A DNA stretch of 64,000 nucleotides from the NCBI RefSeq assembly GCF_010669125.1, contig NZ_CP048630.1, positions 4,554,531 to 4,618,530 on the forward strand, read 5' to 3'. Source of the stretch: Ancylobacter pratisalsi (GTDB lineage Bacteria > Pseudomonadota > Alphaproteobacteria > Rhizobiales > Xanthobacteraceae). The notes below the pieces were generated by a model. It did not search any database, was not told the DNA's origin, and was given only the letters and a program-made list of their open reading frames with translations. Each line of letters opens with the position of its first letter. The first letter of the stretch is position 1. This document shows positions 42,589 to 51,552 of the stretch, piece by piece. Position numbers and translations under genes: made by a program.

Positions 42589-43383
42589 TCAGCTCGCAAG
42601 CCGCGCCAGGCTGAGCCCGAAGACTTTTTCGATGACGAGCACGAGGAGGAGCGCGAAGAGGATCATCAGCGACGCGATCGCCGCGATCGAAGGATCAAAC
42701 GAGCGCTCGATGACGGTGTAGAGATAAAGCGGCACCGGGAAGTGGTTGCCGTCGGCAAGCCACATCGAAACGGGATAGTCGTCGAAGGAGACGATGAAGC
42801 AGAAGATGCCGCCCGCCATGATGCCGGGACGCACCTGCGGCCACACCACGCGGGCCGCCACCACATGAGGTGGGGCGCCAAGCACGGCGGCGGCATCCTC
42901 GAGATTGCGGTCCACCAGCAGAAGGCTCGCCGACACCGAGCGGATGACATAGGGCAGGCACACCACGGTGTGGCCGATCACCAATTGCAGCAGTGTCGCC
43001 CGTGAGCCGAGCAAGGCGAAGAGCTGGAGCAGCGCGACGCCGGTGACGATGAGCGGCACGATGAGCGGCGACAGGATAAGGCCGAGAACCGCGTCCTGAC
43101 CCGGCACCTTGTAGCGCGTGAGCCCCGCCGCGCACGGCACCCCGAGCAGCAGCGACACGCCCGTGACGATGGCTGCCAGCTCCAGCGAGAACAGGAAGCT
43201 GCCGCGCGCCTCCGGATTGGCCAGCACCTCGCCATACCATTTCAGCGTGAACCCCTGGGGCGGGAACACGATGTAGGGCGTGTCGGAAATCGACATCAGC
43301 AGCGGCACCACGAGGGGCGTCACGACCACCAGAAGGATGAGGCCGACCACGACCTTGAGCAGCGGGCTGACATCGTCGTTCAT
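42589..43383 (-). CDS. ABC importer permease, PotC-like
   Basis: This 264-residue permease has six predicted helices. The first helix is at residues ~8-30, followed by the F-P-P-Q-G-F-T-L-K-W-Y periplasmic motif typical of PotC/ModB-like subunits. The EAA loop (E-D-A-A-A-V-L-G-A) is near residues 162-170. It pairs with the upstream permease, whose stop lies 13 bases before its start. Confidence 0.92.
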   Translation of the reverse strand: MNDDVSPLLKVVVGLILLVVVTPLVVPLLMSISDTPYIVFPPQGFTLKWYGEVLANPEARGSFLFSLELAAIVTGVSLLLGVPCAAGLTRYKVPGQDAVLGLILSPLIVPLIVTGVALLQLFALLGSRATLLQLVIGHTVVCLPYVIRSVSASLLLVDRNLEDAAAVLGAPPHVVAARVVWPQVRPGIMAGGIFCFIVSFDDYPVSMWLADGNHFPVPLYLYTVIERSFDPSIAAIASLMILFALLLVLVIEKVFGLSLARLAS

Positions 43384-43396
43384 CGCACGCGCTCCT

Positions 43397-44377
43397 TCAC
43401 CGGGCGCCGGCCGTCCAGCGCGCGAAGCGCCGGCTGACCAGCTTGAGGAAGATGAGGTTGGAGGCCAGCACCAGGGCGATCAGTAGGGTCGAGATCGCCG
43501 CGCCGAAGGGCCAGTCGTTCAGCGTAAGAATCTGCTGTTCGATCAGCGTACCGAGCAGCGGCGAGAAATTGCCGCCGAGAATCTGCGGCGTGACATAGGC
43601 CGCCGCGCTGAGCGAGAAGACGAGCGACACGCCGACCGCCAGTCCCGGCAGGCTGAGCGGCAGAATGATCTTCAGCAGCACCGACAGCCGCGTCGCCCCT
43701 GCCACCCGCGCCGCCTCCTCCAGGGAGCGGTCGATCCGGCTGATGGCGCCCGCGATGGGCATCACCATGAACGGCAGGTAGACGTGCACACAGGCGATCA
43801 GCACCGCCCATTCGGTGTAGAGCAGCATCGGCGGATCGCTGAAGCCGAGCAGCTTGAGCAGCCAGGCGAGCGCGCCGGTCTTGTTGAGGATGGTCTGCCA
43901 GCCATAGGAGCGCACCACCACGTTCACCAGCAGCGGCGCCAGAATGGTGATGGTGACCAGCCTCGCCAGCGAGGCGCTGCCGCGCGCAATCGCGATCGCC
44001 AGCGGATAGGCGAACAGCGCCGCGAAAAAGCTGGTCATCAGGGCGATGCGCACGGTGCGCAGCAGGATGCGGAAATACAGATCCGTGGAGTAGAGCCGGA
44101 TGTAGTTCTCCAGCGTGAAGCCATCGACCGTCACCCCATCGACGACCCGCGCCGTCAGGCTGAGATAGACCATGGTCAGCACCGGCCAGACGAACCAGAC
44201 CGCCAGGAACAACACGGTGGGGGCAACCAGCAGATAGCCGGTGCAGCGGGCGCCGGCGAGCCGCTGCCAGATGCGGCCGAGCAACGGCCCGGCCAGAGAC
44301 TCTCTCGCACGGTCCTGCCCGCCATCCAGACTGGACGGTGGGCGGGTGGGCACGTCGAGGCTCTCAACGCGGCTCAT
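43397..44377 (-). CDS. ABC importer permease, PotB-like
   Basis: This 326-residue permease has a cytoplasmic N-terminal extension of about 45 residues, then six helices. The EAA loop (E-E-A-A-R-V-A-G-A) is near residues 217-225. It is the first gene of the operon that runs down to 39615 and is divergent from a LysR gene, with 138 bases between them. Confidence 0.92.
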   Translation of the reverse strand: MSRVESLDVPTRPPSSLDGGQDRARESLAGPLLGRIWQRLAGARCTGYLLVAPTVLFLAVWFVWPVLTMVYLSLTARVVDGVTVDGFTLENYIRLYSTDLYFRILLRTVRIALMTSFFAALFAYPLAIAIARGSASLARLVTITILAPLLVNVVVRSYGWQTILNKTGALAWLLKLLGFSDPPMLLYTEWAVLIACVHVYLPFMVMPIAGAISRIDRSLEEAARVAGATRLSVLLKIILPLSLPGLAVGVSLVFSLSAAAYVTPQILGGNFSPLLGTLIEQQILTLNDWPFGAAISTLLIALVLASNLIFLKLVSRRFARWTAGAR

Positions 44378-44515
44378 CGGCGGTTCCCATCGGTGGCGGA
44401 ACGAGGATTTGACCAGCGCCTTCCCGGTTCAATCTGACGGGGAGGTTCGGCCACAACCGCATTGCCGTCCAGCGCAGATTCAGCAACAGTCCATTCGAAT
44501 AATTAGGATGGCATC

Positions 44516-45487
44516 ATGGCCCGCGCCTTTCTGGTTCCCGCGTCGCTGCGTTATCTCGACCAGGTCGCCCGCTCCGGATCAATCCAGAAGGCGGCGAAGG
44601 AGCTGAACGTCGCCGCCTCGGCGATCGATCGGCAGATCCTGCTGCTGGAACAGGAACTCAATGTCGAGCTGTTCGAGCGCCTGCCGCGCGGCATGCGGCC
44701 CACCTCCGCCGGCGATGCGCTGGTGACGCTCGCCCGGCGCTGGCGGATGGATGAACGGCGCGTGGCCGCCGACATCAAGCAGCTTCAGGGGGTCGACCAG
44801 GGCCATGTGCGGCTGGTGGCCATGGACAGCCACGCCAACGGCTTCCTGCCCCATTTCATCGAGCGCCTCGCCGCCGAGCAGCCGCGCATCTCGCTGGAGG
44901 TGGAAATCGCCAGCCCCGACGACGCGCTGAGCGCACTGCTGTCGGGAAGCGCGGACATCACCGCCATCTTCAATCTCATGCCCCGCCGCGACGTTCATGT
45001 GCACTGGACCACGGAGCTGCCTTTCGGCTGTGTCGTGGCCCCCCAGCACCCGCTGGCAAAGGGCGCGACGGTGAGCCTTCAGGAAGTGGTGGCCCACCCC
45101 ATCGCGTTGCAGAGCAAGGCTCTGATGATCCGGCGCTATCTCGACGCCCGCTATGGCTGGCTGTTCTCGGACCCGCAAAAGGCGCTGGTCACCAACTCGC
45201 TCCAGCTCGTCAAGCAGCTGGCGCGCGGCGGGCGCTATGTCGCCTTCACCTCGGAACTGGATGCCGCGCCGGAGCTGGCCGCCGGCACGCTGAAGTTCCT
45301 GCCCGTGCGCGACAAGGGCGCCGAGCCGCAAAGCGTGTCGATCGCCATCGACGCCCGAAAGCCGATCTCGCGCATCGGCCGCATCGTCGCCAGCGTGCTC
45401 ACCGATGAGATTCAGCTGGCCCTGAAGAACGCGCGCACGTCCGCGCTCCCGGACCCGTTGCCGGTCCCGGAGCCACCAGAGGCCTGA
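44516..45487 (+). CDS. LysR-family transcriptional regulator
   Basis: This 323-residue regulator has an N-terminal winged helix-turn-helix (residues ~5-64) with the LysR pattern S-G-S-I-Q-K-A-A-K-E-L-N-V-A-A-S-A-I-D and L-F-E-R-x-P-R-G. Residues ~90-300 form the two-lobed effector-binding domain. It is transcribed divergently from the PotB-like gene, the classic LysR arrangement, so it probably controls that operon. An ATTCGAAT palindrome at 44493-44500 lies just before its start. The last ~15 residues are Pro-rich. Confidence 0.92.
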   Translation: MARAFLVPASLRYLDQVARSGSIQKAAKELNVAASAIDRQILLLEQELNVELFERLPRGMRPTSAGDALVTLARRWRMDERRVAADIKQLQGVDQGHVRLVAMDSHANGFLPHFIERLAAEQPRISLEVEIASPDDALSALLSGSADITAIFNLMPRRDVHVHWTTELPFGCVVAPQHPLAKGATVSLQEVVAHPIALQSKALMIRRYLDARYGWLFSDPQKALVTNSLQLVKQLARGGRYVAFTSELDAAPELAAGTLKFLPVRDKGAEPQSVSIAIDARKPISRIGRIVASVLTDEIQLALKNARTSALPDPLPVPEPPEA

Positions 45488-45509
45488 GCACGCGCAAAGC
45501 AGCCGCGGC

Positions 45510-45547
45510 AGCGCCGCGCCCGAAGAAGGTTCCCCGGGCGCGGCGCT
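45510..45547. terminator. GC-rich hairpin between convergent genes
   Basis: A perfect 13-bp stem (AGCGCCGCGCCCG and its complement) with a 12-base loop is followed on the plus strand by GTCCCTTTC. It lies between the LysR gene and the convergent SRPBCC gene and probably terminates one or both. The poor T-run lowers confidence. Confidence 0.6.
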
Positions 45548-45575
45548 GTCCCTTTCAAGGCATGCGCAGCGCTGG

Positions 45576-46490
45576 CTAGGCGGCGTTGTCGAACCGCGCG
45601 TTCAACGTGTCGAAGGCGAGCTGGAACACGTTTTCATGCACGGTGGGAATGAGCGCCAGATCATCCTGCGGTGTGGCGACCCAGTCGGCGGTCCAGACGG
45701 CAAGCGTGGTGTCGTCCGCCGTCACGCGATAGAGCCGCAGGCCGGCGTGATAGTTGAGCCAGGGCATCGGGCTGAGGTTGATCTTGTAGCGGAAGGCGGT
45801 GTCGCGGTCGGACAGGTAGGTAAGCTGCTCGTGCAGCTGTCCCTCGCCGAACAGGAAGTCGCGCACGCCGCCCACCTTGTCGCTGCGGGCGCCGTCCAGC
45901 ATGTTCATCCGGTGAATGTCCGGGTGCCAGTCCACCATGCCGGCGAAGTCGCGCACCGCCGCCCAGGCGGTGGCAAGCGGGGCGTTGATGCGGGAGGCGC
46001 AATAGACCTTGGCGGGCCGAAGCCCCTGCCAGCGCGCCCCCTGCGGCGAGGGTATTCCGGCCACTTTCTCCGCGAGGGCGGCAAGACCGGTAGCGAACAC
46101 CCCGTTGGAGACGACGTCGACATATTTGCCGGCCTCCTCCGGCGCTTCGTCGAAGCTCGCCTCCCAGATCGCCAACGTTTCCTCGCCCGTGGTGAGCGGG
46201 ATGAGCGTGAACCGTGCCTCGTAATTCTCCACCGGAAAGGCCGGGGTCTCGAAATTATAGGCAAAGGCGTAGCGGCTGTCGTCGAGTTCCAGCAGCCGCT
46301 CGCGCACCAGAGTGCCATCGCCGAGATGGAAGGCCCGCACGCAGCCGACCACGTCGGCGTCGAGCCCCTCCTCGATCACACTGTCGACGATCGCCGGGTG
46401 CCACTCCGGCAGCGCGTTGAAGTCGCGCACCAGCGCCCAGACCGCCTCGACGGGCGCGGGAATGATGCGGCTCGCATAGGCTCTCGCCAT
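45576..46490 (-). CDS. Tandem SRPBCC (PYR/PYL-like) domain protein
   Basis: This 304-residue cytoplasmic protein is made of two START/SRPBCC domains of about 145 residues each (residues ~1-150 and ~155-300). Both repeats open with an I-x-A-P-x-x-x-x-W-A-x-V-R-D-F motif and continue to a W-H-P (E-W-H-P, D-W-H-P) segment. The second repeat keeps the whole fold. Such domains bind hydrophobic ligands or act in polyketide cyclase-like roles; no catalytic residues can be named. It is downstream of the decayed phosphoenolpyruvate-hydrolase/permease region and may be the surviving end of that operon. Confidence 0.8.
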   Translation of the reverse strand: MARAYASRIIPAPVEAVWALVRDFNALPEWHPAIVDSVIEEGLDADVVGCVRAFHLGDGTLVRERLLELDDSRYAFAYNFETPAFPVENYEARFTLIPLTTGEETLAIWEASFDEAPEEAGKYVDVVSNGVFATGLAALAEKVAGIPSPQGARWQGLRPAKVYCASRINAPLATAWAAVRDFAGMVDWHPDIHRMNMLDGARSDKVGGVRDFLFGEGQLHEQLTYLSDRDTAFRYKINLSPMPWLNYHAGLRLYRVTADDTTLAVWTADWVATPQDDLALIPTVHENVFQLAFDTLNARFDNAA

Positions 46491-46518
46491 CTTGTCTCCT
46501 CCCTGGGTGGCCCCGCCT

Positions 46519-47233
46519 CTAACGGGCGATGGCCTTGAAGCGTCGGGTCTGGTCGGTCAGCGCCTGTTCGGTCGGCAGGCGCTCCATGCTGCTGGCGCCG
46601 TAGAAGCCGTGGATGCTCTCGCAATGGCGAAGGACATAGGCGGCTTCGTCCGGCTCCGCGATCGGCCCGCCATGGCACAGCACGATAACGTCCTTTCGCA
46701 CCGAGCGCGCGGCGGCCGAGATGGAATCGATGCGGGCGACGCAGTCGTCGAGCGTGAAGGCGGTCTCGGCGCCGATCGCTCCGCCCGTCGTCAGGCCCAT
46801 ATGCGCGACGATGATGTCGACGCCGGCCGCCGTCATCGCTCGCGCCTCGTCCTCGTTGAAGACGTAAGGGGTGGTGAGCAGGTCCTTTTCATGCGCCATG
46901 CGGACCACGTCCACTTCCAGCCCGTAGCTCATCCCGGTCTCTTCCAGATTGGCACGGAAGGTGCCGTCGATCAGCCCCACGGTGGGGAAGTTCTGGATAC
47001 CGGAAAAGCCAACGGCCTTTATCTGCTCAAGGAAGTAATCGAACGGGCAGAACGGGTCGGTGCTGTTCACGCCAGCGATCACCGGCGTGTGCTTCACCAC
47101 CGGCAGCACTTCGCGCGCCATGTCGAGCACGATCTCGTTGGCGTTGCCATAGGCCAGCACGCCGGCGAGCGAACCGCGCCCGGCCATGCGATAGCGGCCG
47201 GAATTGTAGATGACGATGAGGTCGATGCCGCTG
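46519..47233 (-). pseudogene. Phosphoenolpyruvate-hydrolase-family protein, N-terminus lost and joined to livM sequence
   Basis: From about 47233 the frame encodes a TIM-barrel protein of the phosphoenolpyruvate hydrolase family (Pfam PEP_hydrolase), beginning at [15 protein letters not shown] and ending normally with a T-R-R-F-K segment. The first ~30 residues of the family (start codon, helix and first strand) are missing. Immediately upstream in the same frame is [11 protein letters not shown], a membrane-helix sequence from a branched-chain-type permease. The frame stays open to 47403 but has no sensible start. The family fold is intact from strand 2 on, but the protein is probably not made in functional form. 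Confidence 0.75.
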
Positions 47234-47894
47234 CCGGCGATGAGCCCGGCGATGCCGAAGGCCGCCACCTGATGCTCGCCACATGGAAGCCCAGCGCCGC
47301 CAGCCGGCGCGGATTGTCGCGCGTGGCCTGCAGGGCGAGGCTGAACGGGGTGGTAGCGAGAAAGGTGACGAGCGCGTAGCACGCCAGCGCGGCCGCGAGG
47401 CACAGCCAGTAGAAGGCGCGCGGACTTTCGAGCGACAGTCCCGGAACGCTCGGCGCCGCCACCTGCGTGAAGCCGGTGAAACCGTTGAACAGCGCGTAGT
47501 TCTGCAGCGCCAGATAGTAGAAGCCCATGGCAATGGCGAGTGTCAGCATCAGCGTGTAGATGCCGCTGGTTCGCACCGAGATCAGCCCGACCAACAGCCC
47601 GGCGAGGGTCGACAGGCCGAGGGCGATCACGACCGCCGCGGGCCAGGGCAGCAGCAGGCCAACGCCGGCAACAGGCGCGGTGAAGTAGGCAACCGCATAG
47701 CCGGCTACGTCCGCCAACGCCATCTGGCCGAGTGACAGCATGCCGCCGAACGCCGCCAGAAACAAAAGGCTAAGCGCCACAGTACCAAGACCGAGCGTGC
47801 GTCCACCGATCTGCTGGACCCAAAAGTCATTAGCCACATAAGGACAAGCGACAAGCGCGAGCAGAACCGCGATACACAGAGGGGCGTTGACCAT
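47228..47894 (-). pseudogene. LivM-like branched-chain ABC permease, frameshifted and truncated
   Basis: ATG 47894 (overlapping the stop of the livH fragment as TGATG) starts a good LivM-like permease: five membrane helices, the G-G-M-L-S-L-G-Q motif near residue 52 and the [11 protein letters not shown] loop near residue 200. Near 47265 the permease sequence shifts frame: S-I-R in one frame continues as [11 protein letters not shown] in the other, as if a single base had been lost. About 35 bases later the permease homology stops and a phosphoenolpyruvate-hydrolase-family sequence begins. The expected last third of LivM, with its final helices, is absent. Confidence 0.8.
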
Positions 47895-48175
47895 CAGACC
47901 GCCCTCCCCATCAGGCCCTGCGGGCGGACGGCCAGTACGGCGACCATGATGGCGAAGGTGTAGACCACGCCATAGGTGGGCGTGTAGGCGAGCCCATAGG
48001 TTTCCGCCAGCGCCACCAGCAGCGCGCCGATGGCCGCGCCCGAGAGCGAGCCCATGCCGCCGACGATCACCACGATCAGCGAGGACAACAGGTAGCGCGC
48101 ATCCTCGCCGGGCGAGATGGACAGCACCGATCCGCCGAGCGCAGGGGTGGCGAGCACCCATAGCGCCGGCCCTGC
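47894..48175 (-). pseudogene. LivH-like branched-chain ABC permease, C-terminal fragment
   Basis: Only the last ~90 residues of a LivH-type permease are present, from about L-G-G-S-V-L-S-I-S-P-G through V-V-I-V-G-G-M-G-S-L-S-G-A to the terminal V-R-P-Q-G-L-M-G-R. A normal LivH has ~290 residues; the N-terminal two thirds are replaced by the 3' end of a phosphoenolpyruvate-hydrolase-family gene in a different frame. A GTG at 48157 could start a short peptide, but it could not form a channel. Confidence 0.8.
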
Positions 48176-48948
48176 CCGAGCACGGCGTCCTGTATGGCCT
48201 CAAGGCGGCGGCTCAACACGTTGACCGACTTGTATTCCGACGGCGCATCGGAGACCGCGGCTTCCAGCGGCAGCCGATCGATGGTCGAACCGCCGATGTA
48301 GCCATCCGCCTTTCCCGCCTGGCACACGGTGGCCGCGTTCTCGGGCGTGTCGATCGGCCCGCCCTCGACCACGCACAGCACATCCTGCCGCCGGCGCCGC
48401 ACCCGCTCGAACGCGTCCGATGCGGCTTCGGCGGCCTCCGCCAGACTGACCGTACTGGGCAGACCCTCGCGCCCGCCGACGTTCCAGCCGAAGTTGAGAC
48501 AGATGACATCGACATCGGCAGCGGCCATCACCTCGGCCTGCTCGGCGGTGCGAACATAGCCAACCGCCATCAGCCCCGCCCGCTTCGCCAGCTTCAGCAT
48601 CTCGACCTCACGTTCGAAGCCGAGACCAAGGCGCGCGAGACCGGCCTGCATAAGCGGGTCGAGATGGATCGAGGTTGGGAAATTGGCGATGCCGGCGAAA
48701 CCGTCCTTGGCGACGCGATCGACCAGATCCGCCAGATCCTCGCGCGGATCGAAAGCCGAGGCGCCGAACATGACCGGCACCGAGACCTTTCCCAGGATTT
48801 CGGCGCTGGCGAAGGCCCGGACCATCTCGTTGGCGTCGTGGATCGGCAGCATGCAGGCGATGGAGGGGGCGCCCATGACCCGCACGCGGCCGACGTTGAG
48901 AGCCAGCAGGAAATCCGCGCCGCCACGCTCCGCCGCCTTGGCGATCAT
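48076..48948 (-). pseudogene. Second phosphoenolpyruvate-hydrolase-family gene, damaged at both ends
   Basis: Residues from ATG 48948 to about 48178 match the phosphoenolpyruvate hydrolase family, paralogous to the fragment at 46519-47233: A-A-E-R-G-G-A-D-F-L-L, M-G-A-P-S-I-A-C-M-L-P, and G-G-S-T-I-D-R-L-P near the end. In-frame sequence upstream of the ATG still encodes the expected first strand (F-L-I-G-A-A-I-G-T-G), but a TGA at 49024-49026 comes before any start codon, so the true N-terminus is missing or frameshifted. At the 3' end the frame runs past the natural end into antisense-frame permease sequence and stops at 48076. It may still give a shortened protein from 48948. Confidence 0.7.
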
Positions 48949-49312
48949 GCCCGTGCCGATCGCCGCGCCGATCAGAAAGGGTCTGGTTTCCGAGGGGTTC
49001 CCGCGCTGGCTCCCGCCTTGACTTCATGGCCGCGCAGTCAGCTCGCGGGGTAGCGCGGCATGGAAGGACGGGCACCTGGGAGGGATGATCGCACGACAGA
49101 CACTCGTCTATGCGGACGTGGCGCCGGTACCGGGAGCCTGTCGGCCAAGATCTCGCGCCATCGATGCCCCTTGCTTCCGTGACGAGCCCGAAAGCACCGG
49201 GACGTCCTCCTCTCGAAGAGAGCAGAATATGCTGCCACCTGCGATTTATGGGGCGAAAGAGGCGGGACATGTACCGCCTCGACGGGACGCCCGAGGGCGC
49301 GGATGGGAACGG
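48949..49312. other. Intergenic, remnant 5' end of the damaged gene; nothing else seen
   Basis: The first ~75 bases still encode N-terminal sequence of the phosphoenolpyruvate-hydrolase-family gene without a start codon. The rest, up to the LacI gene stop, has no convincing open frame, hairpin or promoter element. Confidence 0.5.
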
Positions 49313-50356
49313 CTAGCGGTCGCGCGGCGGCGCAGTGCTGGCGCGGATGACCAGCTCGACCGGGAGGATGACATCCTCGGCCGTATCGGTGCCGCCGATC
49401 AGGTCCAGCAAGAGGCTGGCGGCGCGGCGGCCGATGGCGTCGCGCGGCTGGCGGATGGTCGAGAGCGCCGGAGTCATATGAGCGACCAGTTCGATATCGT
49501 CGAACCCCATCACTGACACATCATTCGGCACGGAGAAGCCGCGATGCTGCACCTCGCCGATAAATCCGCAGGCCATTGCGTCACTGGCGAAGAACATCGC
49601 CCCGGGCCGCTCGTCCTCCGGCAGGGCGAGCCACTGCGCGCCAGCCCGCCGGCCTGAATCCAGCGAGAAGTCGCCCGCCAGTACCAGCGGGGCCGGCAGT
49701 CCGCGCGCCTCCAGCGCCTGCTTCAGCCCGGCGAGACGGGCCTGCGTCAGCACATTTTCGGGCGGACCGGCGACATGGCCGATGCGGCGGTGACCGAGTT
49801 CCACGAGATGCGCGACGGCAAGGGCGGCAGCGGCGCGGTTGTCGATCTTGACGCGCGGCGCGGACAGGCCGGGTATCCACTCGCAGGCCAGGACCAGCGG
49901 CACGTGGCGCTCGAACCTCTCCAGCGGCAGCCCGCCGTCCAGCACGATCAGTCCGTCGGCCCGACTCGGCTCGGCGTAACTCAGGATCGACTCGGCACTC
50001 ATCGCCCGCGTATCGGCCACCAGTAGGTTATAGCTGGCCGGCGCCAGCACCGCCGACATGCCGGCGAGGATCTGCGAGAAGAACGGGTTCGACAGGTCCG
50101 GCACCAGAGCCACCACGCCGCCCGTCCGCCGATGCCGCAAATTGCGCGCCGCATGGTTCAGGCGGTAGCCGGTCGCGCGGATCGCATCCTCCACCACTTC
50201 CCGCGCCTGCCGCGAGACCATGTCGGGATTGGAGAGAACGCGGCTCACCGTCGCCGTCGAGACGCCCGCGAGGCGCGCGACATCGGCAAGACGTGGCGCC
50301 TTGCGCCTGGCCGATTTCGGCGATGACGGCCCGGTCCGGAGCATGCGGTGTTCCAT
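49313..50356 (-). CDS. LacI-family transcriptional regulator
   Basis: This regulator has about 347 residues, starting at ATG 50356 with GGAGG just upstream; the frame extends to 50473 across the operators and is unlikely to be translated. The LacI helix-turn-helix is at residues ~22-75 with L-A-D-V-A-R-L-A-G-V-S-T-A-T-V-S-R-V-L. The hinge helix motif ends with an R-N-L-R-H segment. The effector domain resembles ribose/galactose-type periplasmic proteins and keeps D-D-I-E near residue 290. It is divergent from a sugar ABC importer operon, with two LacI-type operators between them. A ~20-residue basic N-terminal extension precedes the HTH. Confidence 0.93.
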   Translation of the reverse strand: MEHRMLRTGPSSPKSARRKAPRLADVARLAGVSTATVSRVLSNPDMVSRQAREVVEDAIRATGYRLNHAARNLRHRRTGGVVALVPDLSNPFFSQILAGMSAVLAPASYNLLVADTRAMSAESILSYAEPSRADGLIVLDGGLPLERFERHVPLVLACEWIPGLSAPRVKIDNRAAAALAVAHLVELGHRRIGHVAGPPENVLTQARLAGLKQALEARGLPAPLVLAGDFSLDSGRRAGAQWLALPEDERPGAMFFASDAMACGFIGEVQHRGFSVPNDVSVMGFDDIELVAHMTPALSTIRQPRDAIGRRAASLLLDLIGGTDTAEDVILPVELVIRASTAPPRDR

Positions 50357-50409
50357 TCGGCCTCCATACCCGCGCCGAGGGCCCGCTGGCAATCGTCGAG
50401 ACAGCCACT

Positions 50410-50423
50410 TGCAAACGATTGCA
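50410..50423. promoter_or_regulatory. LacI-type operator 1
   Basis: TGCAAACGATTGCA has symmetric TGCAA/TTGCA half sites around a central CG-type step, the consensus of LacI/PurR-family sites. It lies in the divergent promoter region, 54 bases upstream of the LacI start. Confidence 0.8.
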
Positions 50424-50441
50424 AACGTCCGATACGCTCCC

Positions 50442-50455
50442 TGCAAACGATTACA
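50442..50455. promoter_or_regulatory. LacI-type operator 2
   Basis: TGCAAACGATTACA repeats operator 1 with one mismatch in the right half site. The centre-to-centre distance to operator 1 is 32 bases, about three helical turns, allowing cooperative binding on one DNA face. It lies 38 bases upstream of the isomerase gene start. Confidence 0.8.
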
Positions 50456-50493
50456 AGAAGTAAGGCTGGACACACAGCCGATTGGGAGGGTGC

Positions 50494-51552
50494 ATGCGGA
50501 CGATCAAGGGGCCGGGGCTCTTCCTCGCCCAGTTCATGGGTGCGGACGCACCTTTCAATTCCTGGAACAGCATCACCCGTTGGGCGGCGGAATGCGGCTA
50601 TGCCGGCGTTCAGGTGCCGACCAACGATGCCCGGATCCTCGATCTGGATCAGGCCGCGGCCTCACAAGGCTGGTGCGAGGACTGGGCGGGTGAAGCCCGG
50701 GCCAACGGCGTGGTGGTCACCGAACTTTCCACGCATCTGCAGGGCCAGCTGGTCGCGGTGCATCCCGCCTATGACACGATATTCGACGCCTTCGCGGCGC
50801 CGGCCGTGCGCGGCAACCCCAAGGCGCGCCAGGAATGGGCGGTCTCACAGGTGAAGAAGGCGCTTACCGCCTCCAAGCATCTGGGCCTGACATCCATGGC
50901 GAGCTTCTCGGGCGCGCTGGCATGGCCCTATGTCTATCCCTGGCCACAGCGCCCGGCCGGCCTGGTCGAGGAGGCGTTCGACGAACTCGCGCGCCGCTGG
51001 AAGCCCCTTTTCGATCACGCCGATGCCTGCGGCGTCGACATCTGCTTCGAGATCCATCCGGGCGAGGACCTGCACGACGGCGACACCTTCGAGATGTTCC
51101 TTGAACGTGTCGGAGGGCATCCCCGCGCCAAGATGCTCTACGACCCGTCCCATTACGTGCTGCAGCAGCTGGATTATCTCGACCACCTCGACATCTACGC
51201 CGAGCGCATCGGCATGTTCCACGTCAAGGACGCCGAGTTCAATCCGACCGGCCGCAAGGGTGTATATGGCGGCTATCAGCCCTGGCTGAAGCGTGCCGGG
51301 CGCTTCCGCAGTCCGGGCGACGGGCAGGTCGACTTCGCCGCGATCTTCTCCAAGCTCGCGGCCATGGACTTCGACGGCTGGGCGGTCGTCGAATGGGAAT
51401 GCTGCCTGAAACACCCGGAAGACGGTGCGCGCGAGGGCGCGGCCTTCGTGAAGAACCATATCATCCGCGTAACCGAGCGCGCTTTTGACGATTTCGCATC
51501 CTCGGGAACCGACCGCGCCGCCAATCACGGGCTGCTGGGGCTCGACCGATGA
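50494..51552 (+). CDS. Sugar phosphate isomerase/epimerase (TIM-barrel, AP-endonuclease-2 fold)
   Basis: This protein has about 352 residues; ATG 50494 has a GGGAGG ribosome-binding site six bases upstream. The xylose-isomerase-like TIM barrel shows metal-ligand-type residues: E in F-E-I-H-P-G-E-D (about residue 188), D-P-S-H near 219, H in F-H-V-K-D-A-E near 245, and E in V-V-E-W-E-C near 304. Such proteins interconvert sugars, inositols or keto-inositols. It is the first gene of the ribose-type importer operon and its stop overlaps the oxidoreductase start (ATGA). Confidence 0.88.
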   Translation: MRTIKGPGLFLAQFMGADAPFNSWNSITRWAAECGYAGVQVPTNDARILDLDQAAASQGWCEDWAGEARANGVVVTELSTHLQGQLVAVHPAYDTIFDAFAAPAVRGNPKARQEWAVSQVKKALTASKHLGLTSMASFSGALAWPYVYPWPQRPAGLVEEAFDELARRWKPLFDHADACGVDICFEIHPGEDLHDGDTFEMFLERVGGHPRAKMLYDPSHYVLQQLDYLDHLDIYAERIGMFHVKDAEFNPTGRKGVYGGYQPWLKRAGRFRSPGDGQVDFAAIFSKLAAMDFDGWAVVEWECCLKHPEDGAREGAAFVKNHIIRVTERAFDDFASSGTDRAANHGLLGLDR

